Positions 45,935 to 58,415 of a DNA stretch of 64,000 bases are shown here, one piece after another (positions within the stretch are counted from its first letter, which is position 1; each line of letters begins with the position of its first letter). Under the pieces are notes generated by a model. It made no database searches. It was given only the letters and a program-made list of their open reading frames with translations, and was not told the origin of the DNA. Position numbers and translations under genes: made by a program. Source of the stretch: Sisyra terminalis (taxonomy: Eukaryota > Arthropoda > Insecta > Neuroptera > Sisyridae). The stretch lies in the NCBI GenBank assembly GCA_958496175.1, contig OY292275.1, positions 42,981,701 through 43,045,700 of the forward strand. The letters run 5' to 3'.

Positions 45935-46616
45935 TTTTGGCTAAAGTTTGACTCTTGTGACACTCAAACTTAAACACGTTTCTAATCAAAATTTAACTTC
46001 CCATTAAAAGAGCACAAAAACGTAATTTGAATAATGGATGCTTCAATTAATTATATCGACACCAAAAGCAATAATCAACCAATATATTGCCTAATACCTC
46101 CAACCTGCTCAACCTGTAAATTTGCATTTATTTACATAATAGATTAAAAACCGAGATAGAAATGTTGCAGTGTTTATTTGAGAATGATAATTTTTTGTGT
46201 AGGAAACCGTTTTGGGCTTCTTAAACAGTTAGTTCGTACAAGAAATAAAAGCAACTGAAAAAATATGGAGGCATGCATAACTAATTTGGCTATAGCATGA
46301 AATTTTTACAGAGAGCATTCAAATTTCCATGTTAGAACAATACAATGAAATGATTCGATGCAGAAATGGACGTTTGGAATGTTTGATTCAATGAGTTAAA
46401 TGCTTCAAGCGTAATTATTCGAGTCAATGAAATGATTTGATTTATTCAAAATGGAACAAAGAGTCGTGGAATTTTCGACTTTGTTTTTTTTTGGGACTTG
46501 GATAGATTCAACCCCGTTATGGAACGTGTTGTCAAAGATTTGTTCTATGCATTGGCTAATTTATCAAGAGTATTTTTTCTTATTTTTTTTCATTAAAAAT
46601 ATCAAAAGATAGTAGT

Positions 46617-46858
46617 CAGTAGCGTAGTGTAGCGGGTGCAGAGGAGGCCATGGACCCGAGTAGCACATTGAAATTGAGTGGCATATGAACATTGATAATT
46701 CCAAAAAAGATTTTGTAATGGAAAAACACGGAGAGCATACTTTTAAATAGTTTTTAACACTAATTGTCTTTTTACCAACTTTTCTGATTAATGGTGATAA
46801 TAAAGAATGATGAATTTCCACTCGGCCCCTGGCGGCGAAAACGCAAGCTACGCTACTA
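46617..46858. mobile_element. hAT MITE (242 bp) with target duplication
   Basis: The left end CAGTAGCGTAGTGTAGCG is inverted at the right as GCAAGCTACGCTACTA. The flanking 8-mers ATAGTAGT (46609-46616) and ATATTAGT (46859-46866) match at seven of eight positions, the hAT-size duplication. Further inside, GCAGAGGAGGCCATGG and CTCGGCCCCTGGCGGCG are G/C-rich subterminal blocks. The minus ORF at 46564-46821 runs through the element and is not a gene. Confidence 0.88.
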
Positions 46859-46866
46859 ATATTAGT

Positions 46867-47312
46867 GTAAGTTTATTATCTCTGTATTTATTAATTTGGA
46901 CATGGCTACTAAAACGGCTCTGTAAAAATAGTTTATCATACAAAAGAAAAGTCTAAGGTAGGGAAATAGTTAAATATGCATAATTAAAACAGGAAAATGT
47001 TATTATTTCAAAATCTGTATTTTGGCTTGGTAAAATATATTAAAAATAATGTGTTTCACACTTCTGTTTATTTTTATGGAAGAATAAATTTGAAATTTAT
47101 AAAACTAGAAATGATCTTATAAAAAATTTCTATGTAAATATATGAGTTTCTATGTTACAAAAAAGATACTAAAATAACCATGCTAAAAGTATTTGTTATT
47201 ACCTCAGAAATACTTGTGTCGCTAGAAATGAGTTGACAAAGTTTGACATTATTTTTATTTAAACTTGATAAAAATTTGAAGAAAATAACGTTTAAATATA
47301 TTTTTATTTTTA
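46867..47312. other. Unassigned AT-rich sequence
   Basis: Nothing recognisable. Confidence 0.4.
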
Positions 47313-47462
47313 TTTACTGTCGCTTATGACTACCAAGATCTTTAGCAACTCTAGGGTTAATAAAAAACCGTTAATCGAGAAATATTGAAAAGCTTGATAC
47401 GATATTCGAACCTAAAACCTACCATCTTTGGAGTGGCCCCCATAATCACTCAGTCATCAGGA
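47313..47462 (-). repeat. tRNA-derived SINE, copy 9
   Basis: Tail TTTACTGTCGC and TCTTTAGCAACTCTAGGG at the left; head complement GGAGTGGCCCCCATAATCAC / TCAGTCATCAGG at the right. The B-box complement ATTCGAACCTAAAACC is recognisable. More diverged than copies 5, 7 and 8. Confidence 0.82.
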
Positions 47463-47855
47463 GATATTGTCCAAATATTAATTATACCAAAATCTTTAGT
47501 AAACGTAACTATCAACATACCAATTCTAATAAGGATAATAAAATGGATACTCAATGCAAAAAGGGTACCTACATTTCCTCAGGCTTGTTTCTGAAAATTA
47601 TATAATAATACAATTTTACATAATGATATTGCTCGTTTTTGTTCCAGGGTACAAATCTATAAATGCTTGTAATTTTAAAAGGAACTCAACATTTCTTAAT
47701 TGAAATATAAAAAAATCAATCCTTAAAAAAATAATAAAATAAAATTTGTCAATTACAGGTATTTTTGGGTTTTAAATTACTTCAATCAGCTTCAAATTCA
47801 ATATCAAAATTACAAAGTACTATTACGCTTTTAAAGAAAACTATTCATTCTGCCC

Positions 47856-48756
47856 CAGGGCCGTAACAGGGCGGAGGCAACAAAGGTACTTGATGGGGCC
47901 TAGAAACGCATTTCGGAAAACATGTTCCTCTTTACAAGGTGCACGAGATACAGAGTTAAAAAAAATCATTTTGGAAATGAACACAGAATCTGAATTTTCC
48001 AGGCAAGGAATAAGAGGAGTTAAAAAAAAAAAAACATTACAAATTTATACTCTGAAAATTTGTTTCCAATGCAAATGTGCAACATTTGCGATATTGTGCT
48101 TGTTGCAACAACCTAGCGCTATAAACAAATGGAACGGCTATTTGAAAAGTTTTCTTTTCTTTTTGGCTTTTATCCTTAAAATCAAAGAGCATTACTGAAT
48201 TGCAAAAAGCAAAAACCGATTTGTTAAGCAAATATGATGAAAATTTGAATGGTTATGAAGTCAATTGTGAGATTGGAATTTTGACGCAAAATATGAACTC
48301 ATCTGTAATTCCTCTAAATTTGTGAAAAACATGTGGTACATGATTTCAAATTAGTCGAATCATACAAAATAGCGGTCGCCAAATTGGTGGTCCACGAAAG
48401 AAATTCTATAGTACGCAAAGAAATGTGTTGCTAACTACTTATTGTAATATATTTAACACTTATTATTACACTTAGTATTATTAGTTCACGGGATTTAAAT
48501 AATGAATTTTGTAGATTGTTAATGATTTTTTAGGACAAGTTAATGATTTTTTCATAAGTATAAAATGAAATTTATACCGATATGCACGTTTGAGAGAACA
48601 ATTATTATGTCTTTCTTAATTAACACTGTTATAACAAACTTTAAAGAAACTGCCAGAAGTATATGCATGGTAAGGTTTATTTGATTTCTTATTAAAGAGC
48701 CCAATTTAAAAGCCTTTACCCTAGACCCGGACCTACAAGCAGCTAGTTACGGTCCT
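47856..48756 (+). mobile_element. hAT element relic (~900 bp) with transposase pieces
   Basis: The left end CAGGGCCGTAACAGGGCGG and the inverted right end GCTAGTTACGGTCCTG are matching hAT-type termini. Between them, the plus frames encode ARDTELKKIILEMNTESEFS followed by RQGIRGVKKKKT, and later ELQKAKTDLLSKYDENLNGY. These loosely follow the EMxIEPxFxxKRxRKKKR segment and later helices of a hAT transposase family. The catalytic core and the C-terminal dimerisation domain are missing. The 8-mers outside the ends do not match well. Confidence 0.6.
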
Positions 48757-50864
48757 GTTTCCCATTAACAAAGGCATACTTTCCATTAGTAACAATTTTA
48801 TTTTTATGAGAGGCAACGATAAGAAGGTATGTACATTATTTTCAAAATCAATTTAGTCAATTTTCTTAGACGTTGCAATATAATTTGCAATTACAAATGC
48901 AATTTGCAAGTGTGTGAAGAAAAAATTAAACATACCTAGTTGAAGATTACAATTATTTGAGATACAATTATTACAATTATTCACACTGTTCTTTTCTTAC
49001 AATTGTGATTTCCTAAATTTAAATTGTATTTTATAATTAGGTAGTTAAATAACGGTGTGATATACTCATATGACGTCTTAATATTTCAACAAAATTATAT
49101 TTTGTACCGACGTCTTGATTGTTGGGAGTAAATGAGATAAAATTTTTTTACTAAAAACGTGCCAACTACGACTTGCAAAATTAACAAAGGCTTTTGTTTT
49201 CAGCTGAGTGCTGAATATTTCCCACATTTTTTTAAAATCCATCGAACGTTTAAGAGCAACCCAATTTTCCAAAACAAGAGTACTAGGATATATTTATGTC
49301 AAGGTTTCCATTGATTTATAAAAAATAAAATAACCATCGTTACGTTTTAACGATAAAAATTCGTTATCCCATATTTTGTGTGGAAAATTTTTTAGACTGG
49401 CAGTCTATCCATGTCTTCAGATTTGGAAAATTTCGGAATTCATTTAAAATTCTCGTTTGATTTGATGGCAAATTGAATTTTTGTTGAATTCAGAAGAAAT
49501 AATATTTATTTTCAAAATTGTAAATAGAAAATTGATTTTCCATTTTATGCAAATCAGGAATTGTGAAATTGTGATGCGCAAATCAGGGAAAAGTTTTCCA
49601 TAGAATATTTAAGTGTTCAAAATTGACACTGAGTTCTATTTTTTATTTAACGCAATAAAGTCTATGTGTATTTTGTATTTAAATTATCAGTTACTTCGAT
49701 TAACAATCAATGTGTCAAAGAGGAGAGCAATATAAATTGCAATTGGAAATATTTTTCAAATACCTATTTTTTCCATAGTACAATAAAAGTTTTCGCTTAA
49801 AAATAGCTGATATTTTTGAAAAATTTAATCAATGTAAATATTTGAAATTTGCATTTTGTTTACAGGCTTTTACAGTAAGAGGTTATTTTTAGGAAATGCC
49901 TTTTAGAGCATTAAATTGATATTTTTTTTGTTCTATGCACATATTTTGGTTTTTGTTTTTAACAATGTTGTTGTTAATAATGGGGATTTAAAAATACATT
50001 GATAATAATTCAGCACCAATGAACCGGAACTTACAGTTCGTATTTGATGAAAATTTCTCGTATATCTTTTTCATTGTCAGTAATTAATATTGAGTTTTCA
50101 TTAAAAATCAAAATTGATATTTTAATTTTATGCTCATTGCCCACGGGTTCATTAGTGTTCATTATTTGTTAATATAAAAATTTTGGTACTCAAATATCCA
50201 CATTTAAATATGAAGACTCATTAGTAATTTTAGTTAAAATTTCTATACAGAATCTAGGGCTATGAGTATAGTGAATCGGCCTCGAAGGATATTTAAATGA
50301 TATTTTGTAAGTATTACATAGATAGATACTAATAAATTCTAAGCTCTGAAAATTTTAAATTTTTATTTTTAAAAGATTTCGTGAAAAAAATAATTGGTAA
50401 AAAAACTTTTTGATCCTAAGAATTTTCTTAACTCGTAAAAAAAAATAATTTGAAGTAAGGGTAGACATCGCCTTTTTATACATAATTGACAAATATAAGG
50501 CTTAATAAAATCTATCGAAAATATTTTTTTAAGTTTTACTTACTATTCTTATATTGACTACATTTTTTTGTATGAATAGGTATCTCGTACATAATGAAAA
50601 GAAAAAACACTTCCATGCTGTTTCAATACATTCAATGTATCAATACATGTTGTTTAATCTGAATATGTACATAACTTAATTATGCTTACACAAAAAAAAA
50701 TAATTTCGGGATATATAACTAATATTCATTTCATTGTTTTCCCACATTTTTTCAAAAATAGGACAGAAAAGTATTTTTCCTCAACTACCAATAAGCTAAA
50801 TAAATTTGCAAAGAAGGTAAACAATGTAAGCATAGTTAATACAGGTATAATGGGTATAATGTTA
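48757..50864. other. Unassigned AT-rich sequence
   Basis: Nothing recognisable; short ORFs only. Confidence 0.4.
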
Positions 50865-51080
50865 TGAACAATGCATTTGATGCATTTGATGGATCTGATA
50901 ACAGCATGCCCATTCCAATACAATAGGCTATTAGCCAATCATATAGCGAGATTTAAAGATGTTCATTTATTTTGATTATTGAAATTTTTAAAATTTCACA
51001 AAACTACTCCCACCAATCAATGCCAAATAGATATACGGATACGTATACGCAAATATGCGTTTTGTGCACTGATGTCATTC
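50865..51080. repeat. Dispersed ~200-bp repeat, copy 2
   Basis: Partner of 5855-6060, in the same orientation 45 kb away. The 3' part from CCCACCAATCAATGCC to GTCATTC differs at only a few bases, so at least one copy is fairly recent or the sequence is constrained. A short internal duplication (TTTGATGCATTTGATG) is present here and absent from copy 1. Confidence 0.8.
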
Positions 51081-52424
51081 GGGATCGATTATTATACGAA
51101 TTATGTACAATTAAAGGGTTAGATTTGAAAATCCTTTAAGATAGATAACAGAAACATAAAATTAAGTTTGTTTAATTAAAAAAAAAACATTTCATTAAAA
51201 TTAGTGATTAATAAAATAATTAACTGATATTTAAGAGGGATACTAAGATTCTTCCGGCACCACGATTTGATGCCGTGTTCTTATAGATCTTGACGAAATA
51301 AAACGCCCTTATAGGTTTTTTACTAAAAAAATATATTTTGGAACTGCAGCTGTAAAAGTTTTCCTTTTTATGAATATCTTGAAAAATTCGTTCTAAAAAG
51401 TATAAAAAAAACATTTTTTTAGTATCGATATTTACTAAACTAAGCGAGTTGGGGAAAAATTGTATTTTTCATTTTCGTTCGTTTTCTTTGAAATCTATAT
51501 GAATATGTCGTCAAATCACCATGACACCGGAAGAAAACCGGAAGTAGTCTCGTAGTGTTGCTTAATTAAATGTAATAATATAATGAACATTATATGAAAA
51601 TTGCAATAAGGTTTGAAATTAGCAAATAAAAATAATAATAAATCAATTGTTATACTTTCCTTATTGAAATATTTTTAAAAATTGTAGGAAAAACCGTATG
51701 AAATTAATATATTCATCTAAATCAAAAATTATTTTCTTTTATTGTGTTTATATTCAGGTTTATTAAAAGGGTCAGTTTTCAATTGACATTAAGAACGAAA
51801 TTGGGTTATATTTATTTATTTTTTCTTGACTATATGGAACCATTTCAAGAAAACTTAAAAACCCCAAACATTATAAAGATAGTAAGTGGGTACTTAACAC
51901 TAAAAAACATATTTTCCACTGCTAAAATATTTTTTTTACTTTAGAGAATTCATAAAGCTTCATAAAAATGACTTTATATACCCTTAAATCATATTATAAT
52001 TATAGATCAAACGATTCAGTCAGATCTATTAATTTTTTTAAAAATTTTTAATTCCTAATTTTTTGCATGAAAACTAGTTGAAAGATAAATATGAAATATC
52101 CAGGAGTACTTTATTTAGTAAACAGTTCTTGGCCATATTAATAGACGCTATAGGTTTTATATAAAACCTGAAGTAAGTGCTATCGTATTTTGGGTCCATA
52201 TTTTTGATGGATATAATTTGATGGGGTTAACTTTCCTGTATAAATTTTATTTATTACGCTTATTACCAACTGGCGAGACCAAAAATCATATTTACTAAAA
52301 AATATATTTTTACCATCAAATTAATTAAACAACGTCTTAATTATGGCGAGCTGAATTGCTTAATATTTAATTGAAAGCCCGATTACTAATATTTAAGTTC
52401 CCATTCTGCGCAGTATGCTGTCTA
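51081..52424. other. Unassigned AT-rich sequence
   Basis: No gene or mobile element recognised; the ORFs at 51220-51414 and 51744-51944 have no domain. Confidence 0.4.
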
Positions 52425-52600
52425 TGTTGGACAATACCGTCTGCTGTATTTGTGGATGATGATTCCTTACGTGAATATTTTTTCTATGGTCTTTTTTTCT
52501 GTTGTCCACCTCTAACCACCTCTTTAGCTACTTTTTTCTTCAGCAATTTCCACATATTTTCAATGGGTTTCAAATCAAGGCTATTATCCTAAAGTAGGGT
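52385..52600 (-). pseudogene. Tc1-like transposase C-terminus
   Basis: The reverse strand reads DNSLDLKPIENMWKLLKKKV followed by AKEVV, the SPDLNPIENLWxxLKxxV block that ends the catalytic domain of Tc1 transposases; the E in PIEN is the third catalytic residue. A frameshift follows, then a weak match to the VxSMPRRxxAV tail (IDSILRRMG). Nothing upstream is recognisable. The plus-strand ORF at 52371-52592 is a shadow of this relic. Confidence 0.8.
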
Positions 52601-53039
52601 CATAGAGATAATTAACAAGGTTTTACCCTTATCCAGAAAATATATTTCTTTAAAATCAACATAACTTTTTATAATGTAAAAAGTAAGTAATGTGTTTTGC
52701 AGGGGATGATTATTGCAGTTAAATAAAAACACAAATTGATTTGTTACAAAATAAATTATTATTATCAAATTATTGGTCTGTTCAGTGTGTCCATGACTGT
52801 GGGACTGTGCTCGATAAAAAATAAATTTTGATACATACATTATGATCGCATACAAGTTTAAACTTTGACAAATTCATGCCAATGTAAAATGAGTAAAATT
52901 GTAATTGTATTAAAGTGTTTACAAAAAGAAATAAATAGTACACATTTCGTTGCAAGTGGATTGATTTTTTTGTGGTGAAATATTGCAAGTGTACACATAT
53001 AAGCATTATACCGATTGGTGTGACCATAAGAGTAGTTGG

Positions 53040-53470
53040 ATGCATTGAAGGCTGCTTTACTATGTAGTCCCAATCTTGGAGATGAGAAGATGTGAGAACA
53101 ATGCCATATCGAGTATCATATCACCTCTCTTCAAGCTATAGCTGATCTCTCGTGTGGATAGTGTCGTTTGTGGCCTACTCCGGGGTCATATAGCGGATCC
53201 GGGAACCGCGGGCACATTGTGTTTATATGCTACAACTACACACATGTGAGCCGATATTCATGAACATGTGTAGACGAAACACACGTGAACCAACATCCAT
53301 TTCAACTCTACACAGATAAATGGAAACATTCACACATACCCAATTTCCTATCACATACCTTCCCAATACATTCACAGATCTGTTGTCTTGTGTTTCGTTT
53401 TTCGTTGCCCCAAGCTTGTTGCACGTATTGGCTGATACAGTGTAGTATATCTACGTAGTCCACATTGCAT
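53040..53470. other. GC-richer island A
   Basis: This block stands out from the AT-rich background (TACTCCGGGGTCATATAGCG, GATCCGGGAACCGCGGGC) and includes repeated ACACATGTG and CACACGTG sites, the second an E-box-like palindrome. It shares GTTTGTGGCCT, ATATAGCGG and CCGCGG, in the same order, with 58150-58405. No open frame or transposon terminus. It could be a regulatory island or an old repeat. Confidence 0.45.
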
Positions 53471-53877
53471 CGCCACAATATGCACGGAACTGAGAGTATG
53501 TATGAATGCTGATTAATTAATTGGTTATTACTTCAACCCTCGAGCTTTTTATCATTTGATTCCCTCTATAGACAAGCTAGACACCTCGTGTTTGCATTCC
53601 GATTTCCCCATTCAGTGTAATATGGATGTCATAAATTCAAGAAACTCATTCGTCTAGTACTCTAACGCTATTCATTCCGATTTTACCTTAACTAGGTTTT
53701 AATTCAATACCAACCACATTTACTTTTATTTTTTCCTTTTTCACTTCAATGAAATACAGAAAAATACTCTTAAGTATAAACAATTTCAAAGTAATGTTTA
53801 AATGAACCAATTTCACTAGTTTTTTGAATTGAATTTTCCTTCGAAAAAAATTGATTTTCCTAATTATCTATCTATAT

Positions 53878-54763
53878 TAGGTGTACCGGAAAATAATGTC
53901 GTTTTTAAACCAATAGTCATTCAATTGGCATCTATCTGCTTATAAATTAATTCAAAGTGGTACTAAAGACATTTTATGATTAGAGTATTTTATCAACTTA
54001 GTAAAAACAACAAAATATTTTTTATTTCGAAATCTATATTGAAATAGTAGGACCAAAAACTCGAAATAATATCAATTCAGTATTGCATGCTCTTCGAGTT
54101 TCACAGGACAGCAACGCAAAGTTGTTACTAAAAACATTTCCAATATTTATCTAAGTGCATTAAATGTTCATTTGTGCCAAATAGGATTTTTTAAATTCAA
54201 ATTCGATAATATTCATTTCTCCAACTAGTACCAACGAAATATGGCAAAAAAATTTACTAATAAAAAGTTAAAGAGGGAAATGATACCAAATGTATGCCAG
54301 AAAGTTGAAAATCTGTCAAATAATCCTAATCAATCTTAATCGATCGGCTAAATACCCAAAAGTGTCCAAAAATTGTTAACAGATAAAATCCCATGCAGCA
54401 ACATGGCAATGCAAGACCCCTGTGCAGAAGAAAACTAATTAATTAAGGGGGAGGTGTTATCGCCGTAGCCACTATAATCGTCCAAGGTTATTCCATTGGA
54501 TTTCTAATTATTTCAATTGTTACAACATTCACTAAGTGGTAAAAAAATTTAAAGCTTAAATGATGTTCAAAATATATTTTTTTGATATTTTCCTTAGTAC
54601 GCAATTGATTTTTATTAATATGGCATTAAAAATTTGCACACTTGATGTCAGAACGTTGATGCTATCGAGGCTGATTATATCATTGATTTAAAATCAATAG
54701 TTTTAACAAAATTTTGTGTTTGATTTGTATATTGAAAAAACGACAATACTTTCCAGTACCTAC
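53878..54763 (+). mobile_element. Internally deleted mariner with both TIRs
   Basis: The left TIR begins TTAGGTGTACCGGAAAATAA, then TGTCGTTTTT; the right end is AAAAAACGACAATACTTTCC, then AGTACCTA, its inverted partner. The left is preceded by TA, as expected for mariner. Near 54085 the plus strand reads YCMLFEFHRTATQSCY and then stop-broken codons, matching the YCMLFEFxRGxNATxA N-terminal domain. The catalytic domain is gone: at 886 bp the copy is shorter than the usual 1.3 kb. The right end is almost directly followed by a Helitron terminus. Confidence 0.85.
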
Positions 54764-54765
54764 CT

Positions 54766-54965
54766 CCAATATTATATATAAAACAAAGTCGTGTTAGCTA
54801 TACTATTTATAACTGAAGAAGGATTGGATCGATTTTCATGATTTATAATTTGTTGGATACTCCAGGGTTAACAGATTAATTATAAAATATCTGGAAAGTT
54901 ATGAAAAATTGCGTTTTTAAATTATTTATAGGACCTAGATCCTGATGGCCGATTTATATATACAT
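54766..54965 (+). mobile_element. Helitron 5' end
   Basis: TATATATAAAACAAAGTCGT, then GTTAGCTATACTATTTATAA, then CTGAAGAAGGATTGGATCGA closely follow the widespread arthropod Helitron 5' terminus (TC, TATA-rich run, GTCGTGTTAGTTACACTATT, CGATTTTGATGAAAATTTG). The 3' end (hairpin plus CTRR) was not found, so the length is a minimum. Confidence 0.75.
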
Positions 54966-57900
54966 ATATAAAAAAATATAATTAAATTTGACTTATTCCT
55001 CAATAGTTTGCTCATGTTATGCACATTAATATATTATTTGTAATCCTTGATGTCTATGGTTTGCGAAAAACGCATAGTAACCGTTTGAATTTGACATTTT
55101 TTATTTATTGAATTTAAGTGTCAACTTTATAACTTAATTCATACTTTGTGTGAGTTTTATAAATAAATCTTATTATGAATAATGTCGCAACCAAAAATAT
55201 CTAATCTTTCCAATTCATCAACAAAATAAAACCAATCATTGTAATATTTAGAATTATGACCAAAATTCTGATAGGATTTTAAGGATTTTTTTCTATTTTT
55301 AACAAATGCGTAAAAAATTTTGAGTAATAAAAGGATAAAAATTATTTATAAAATCGGAAACAGTACTAAAAACTACAAGAAAATGTAAAATCACCGAAAC
55401 TATTATGGGTACCAAGTCACCAAAAGGGTCACTAGAACATCGGCAAACTAATTACAAAGAAATTTGTTTATTCGCCATTTTAAAATCTGAAAAAAACATT
55501 ACATATACACAAAGAAACGAAGAATATACCAAAAGAAAAGAAACTATTTCATTAAACTTCTAATATATTACTCATCGTACGATGGTTTAAAGACTATAGT
55601 TCACACCAAACTACAGCACAGAAAGGATAAAAATAATTACTAAAATAATATTGGGAGATCATTGTAGCACATTCCAGCAGCTACATTGTACTTATGCAAA
55701 AAGGTAGGCCACTTGGCCACTTTTACCATCAGCTGAAGTGTTAAATGATAAAATACAAACAAATTTTTTATATAAAAAAGTATTGAAGAAAACAGGAACA
55801 TTCCCAGTAAGCATCTAGTCCTTTACTAACAGCGACCATAGGAGGGAATTGGCCAACAGAACAATACTATTTAGAAGGACCCAGATAGCCAAAAATGAAA
55901 GTGTGTTTGGAATTATCTATAAATATTTAACAAATAAGAGAGATCTTTTTTCAATTTTTGTATACAAATGGGTTTTAATAGGTTCAATCTTCTTATAGTT
56001 ATGTATGATTCTAAATATTTAAAATAAAATGAAGCTATATTTAAAAAAAAACTCCCTTAATTTGATATAATCAAGCATAAGTATGTGTATTTAATTATAT
56101 CCATATTAATAATTAATAATGTGGCAATATTACCAATATCAATTAATTTTCCCAATTCAATTTTAGGTGGTACGAAATTCACTGGGTCCTCTCGTAATTC
56201 TATAAAACTTAAAAAGTGTATGAATAAGAGTTAATAAGGCTTTTTTCGCATTAAACTGTACCAAATTCTTGTTTCCTTTATTTCAAATATATCACACAAT
56301 AGCGATGATGTTTTTGTTGTGTTTTTATTGAAATAATTAAAAGCATTGAAAACGTAACAATTCCATTAGAGTTCATCACATTGTGTTACGAAACTATTAT
56401 GTTATACAAAAAGGCAATAATTACGCGATATTAATTAAGTGTAAGAATTTTGTAACATTTCGATTGCTTAATTAAATGTGTATTAGAAACACGCGCTGAT
56501 TCTCGTGCTTATTATGCACTTTGACAATGTACAATTAAAATAATTTAGAAAAAAATTGTTTCGTTCATATATATGCGTATGCTTGTATGTAAACTAGCAC
56601 AGTGTGGAGAATCGAAAATTTTAATGAAGTTTTATAAAAAGACGCTGAAGCGGAAGCTGACCTAGATTTTTTAACATTAAGCATCCTCTAATTACATGAA
56701 AATTGTATCTTTGAAATAAAAAAAAAAACTTAAAAGATTGAGTTTTTCTACGATAAAATTTTCCAGCTGAGATTTTCATTATCATTGAAATATTTAGGGT
56801 CATTTCATATTAACTCAACCAAGCTGCTTAACCGTTTTTAATTTTTCTTCCTTTTTTTAGGTTCTACTTAACTTATAACTTATTTAACTTTTTTATATTT
56901 AACCTTATAAGCTAAATTGTGTAATATGTAAAATTGTGTATTATATCAGTACAATATTCCTTAAAAAATGAGAATATTATTTACTATGTAATTGGTAATA
57001 TTTTTGAAGCTTATCATTTTATCCAGGTTTTTGATGCTTAAACGTAATGAATCGATTGAAGAAATAAACAAGTTATAATCGATGATTATTCGATTAAATT
57101 TTTCTTGCAAATTTATAGTAGTCGATATTGTTAGGCTGGAAGATCATTTTTGAACAAAATCGATAGCCAGTGTGAATAAAAATATTTTTACTCTTTATGA
57201 CTAAAATTGAAAATTTTAATGAAAATTGAAATTTTCTAGTTATTAAGCTCAATAAATGGAATTGACTACTTCATAGAAACTGATAATTTAATGTAGAATT
57301 GTTGGTATTTTGTTGATCTGTAGTTATTCAGGACAGCTTATATATTTCTGTAGATATGAGAAAGACAAGAAGTCAATATGAAATTATTATTTACTGATGG
57401 AAACATGAAACAGAATTGATGTATTATGTGAAGTGAGTCGTAAACTATATAACATCAAGCTTTTGCACTTCTTTTTACTTTTGCGAATAATGTTTATTTT
57501 ATATTGAAGAAATCGTGCTTTTTTTAAAGAAAAAAAGGATGGAAATTTCAATTTTTAAAAATACAGAAAAAACGATATTTTTGCCTCATTAATTACATTT
57601 ATTGATTTATTTCATATTTAACGCTTCTATAAAAGCGCAAATTAAAGTAACTAATTTAAGTCAAATACGTTCAATAGGAAATTCACGTATCGTAATAATC
57701 CTTACACAAATATTGAAACTTTCTTTCCCTGTGCTCTTGACTAAATGTTTATATATACCTATATACCTGGCTTGATGGTTAAATGTCCTCAAACGAGTCG
57801 AGTTGAAACTTCGTCTTTAATATTAAATGAAAAATATACAAGCGTGCGAAACTTTTACATTAGGCGTTAAACATTAAATACACAGTAAATTGTAGATACT

Positions 57901-58079
57901 TAATTAACAAAGAAGATGGGTAGGTGTAAAGAAAAGTCACCTCGCTAACTTTAAACAAAGATATATTAAATGGTTGATGAGATGGCGTTTTTTTTCCAGA
58001 AGTACAAAAAATAAATATAAATTATGAGTCGGTTTTAGTTTGAAGGAGATTTATTGAAACTGATTTAATGATTCAGAGA
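54966..58079. other. Unassigned AT-rich sequence
   Basis: No gene recognised. 55600-55940 is slightly less AT-rich and its frames are all broken. Otherwise only short low-complexity runs. Confidence 0.4.
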
Positions 58080-58415
58080 TGTTCTCTGAATCGAATATGA
58101 CTATGTAACCGCTGATGTGGACGGATGTCGTATTATATGTTACCATACATTGTACGTTTGTGGCCTAGGGCTTTCTATGTCCTAGATTCGACATGGAGAT
58201 GATGTGGCCAAGACATTGCTGCTGCAATGACGACATTGTCGTCGAGGAAAATACGCACACATCCATTCATCGCATCATTCAGACCTTTTATATATTTCTT
58301 CAATATATATCTGTACAATATTTGTACAGATAGCTACAGGTGCATCTTGAAGAAGTTGTCCTCCATATAGCGGTCATCATCCGGCCAACCCAATACCCGC
58401 GGCAAGTTATTTAAA
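58080..58415. other. GC-richer island B
   Basis: It contains GATGTGGACGGATGTCG, GACGACATTGTCGTCGAGG, CATCCGGCCAACCC and CCCGCGGCAAG. The motifs GTTTGTGGCCT, ATATAGCGG and CCGCGG also occur, in this order, in island A. A perfect 10-bp hairpin (ATCTGTACAA / TTGTACAGAT) lies at 58309-58331 inside an outer TTCTTCAA / TTGAAGAA pair (58296-58354). No open frame. The nature is unknown. Confidence 0.45.

Noticed and set aside
45895..45940. Rho-independent terminator
   Set aside because: The hairpin plus T-run fits the shape, but all other evidence is for a eukaryotic nuclear genome.
54260..54460. Continuation of the mariner transposase through 54.3-54.5 kb
   Set aside because: Frames read nothing like the catalytic domain; it is more likely degraded interior sequence.
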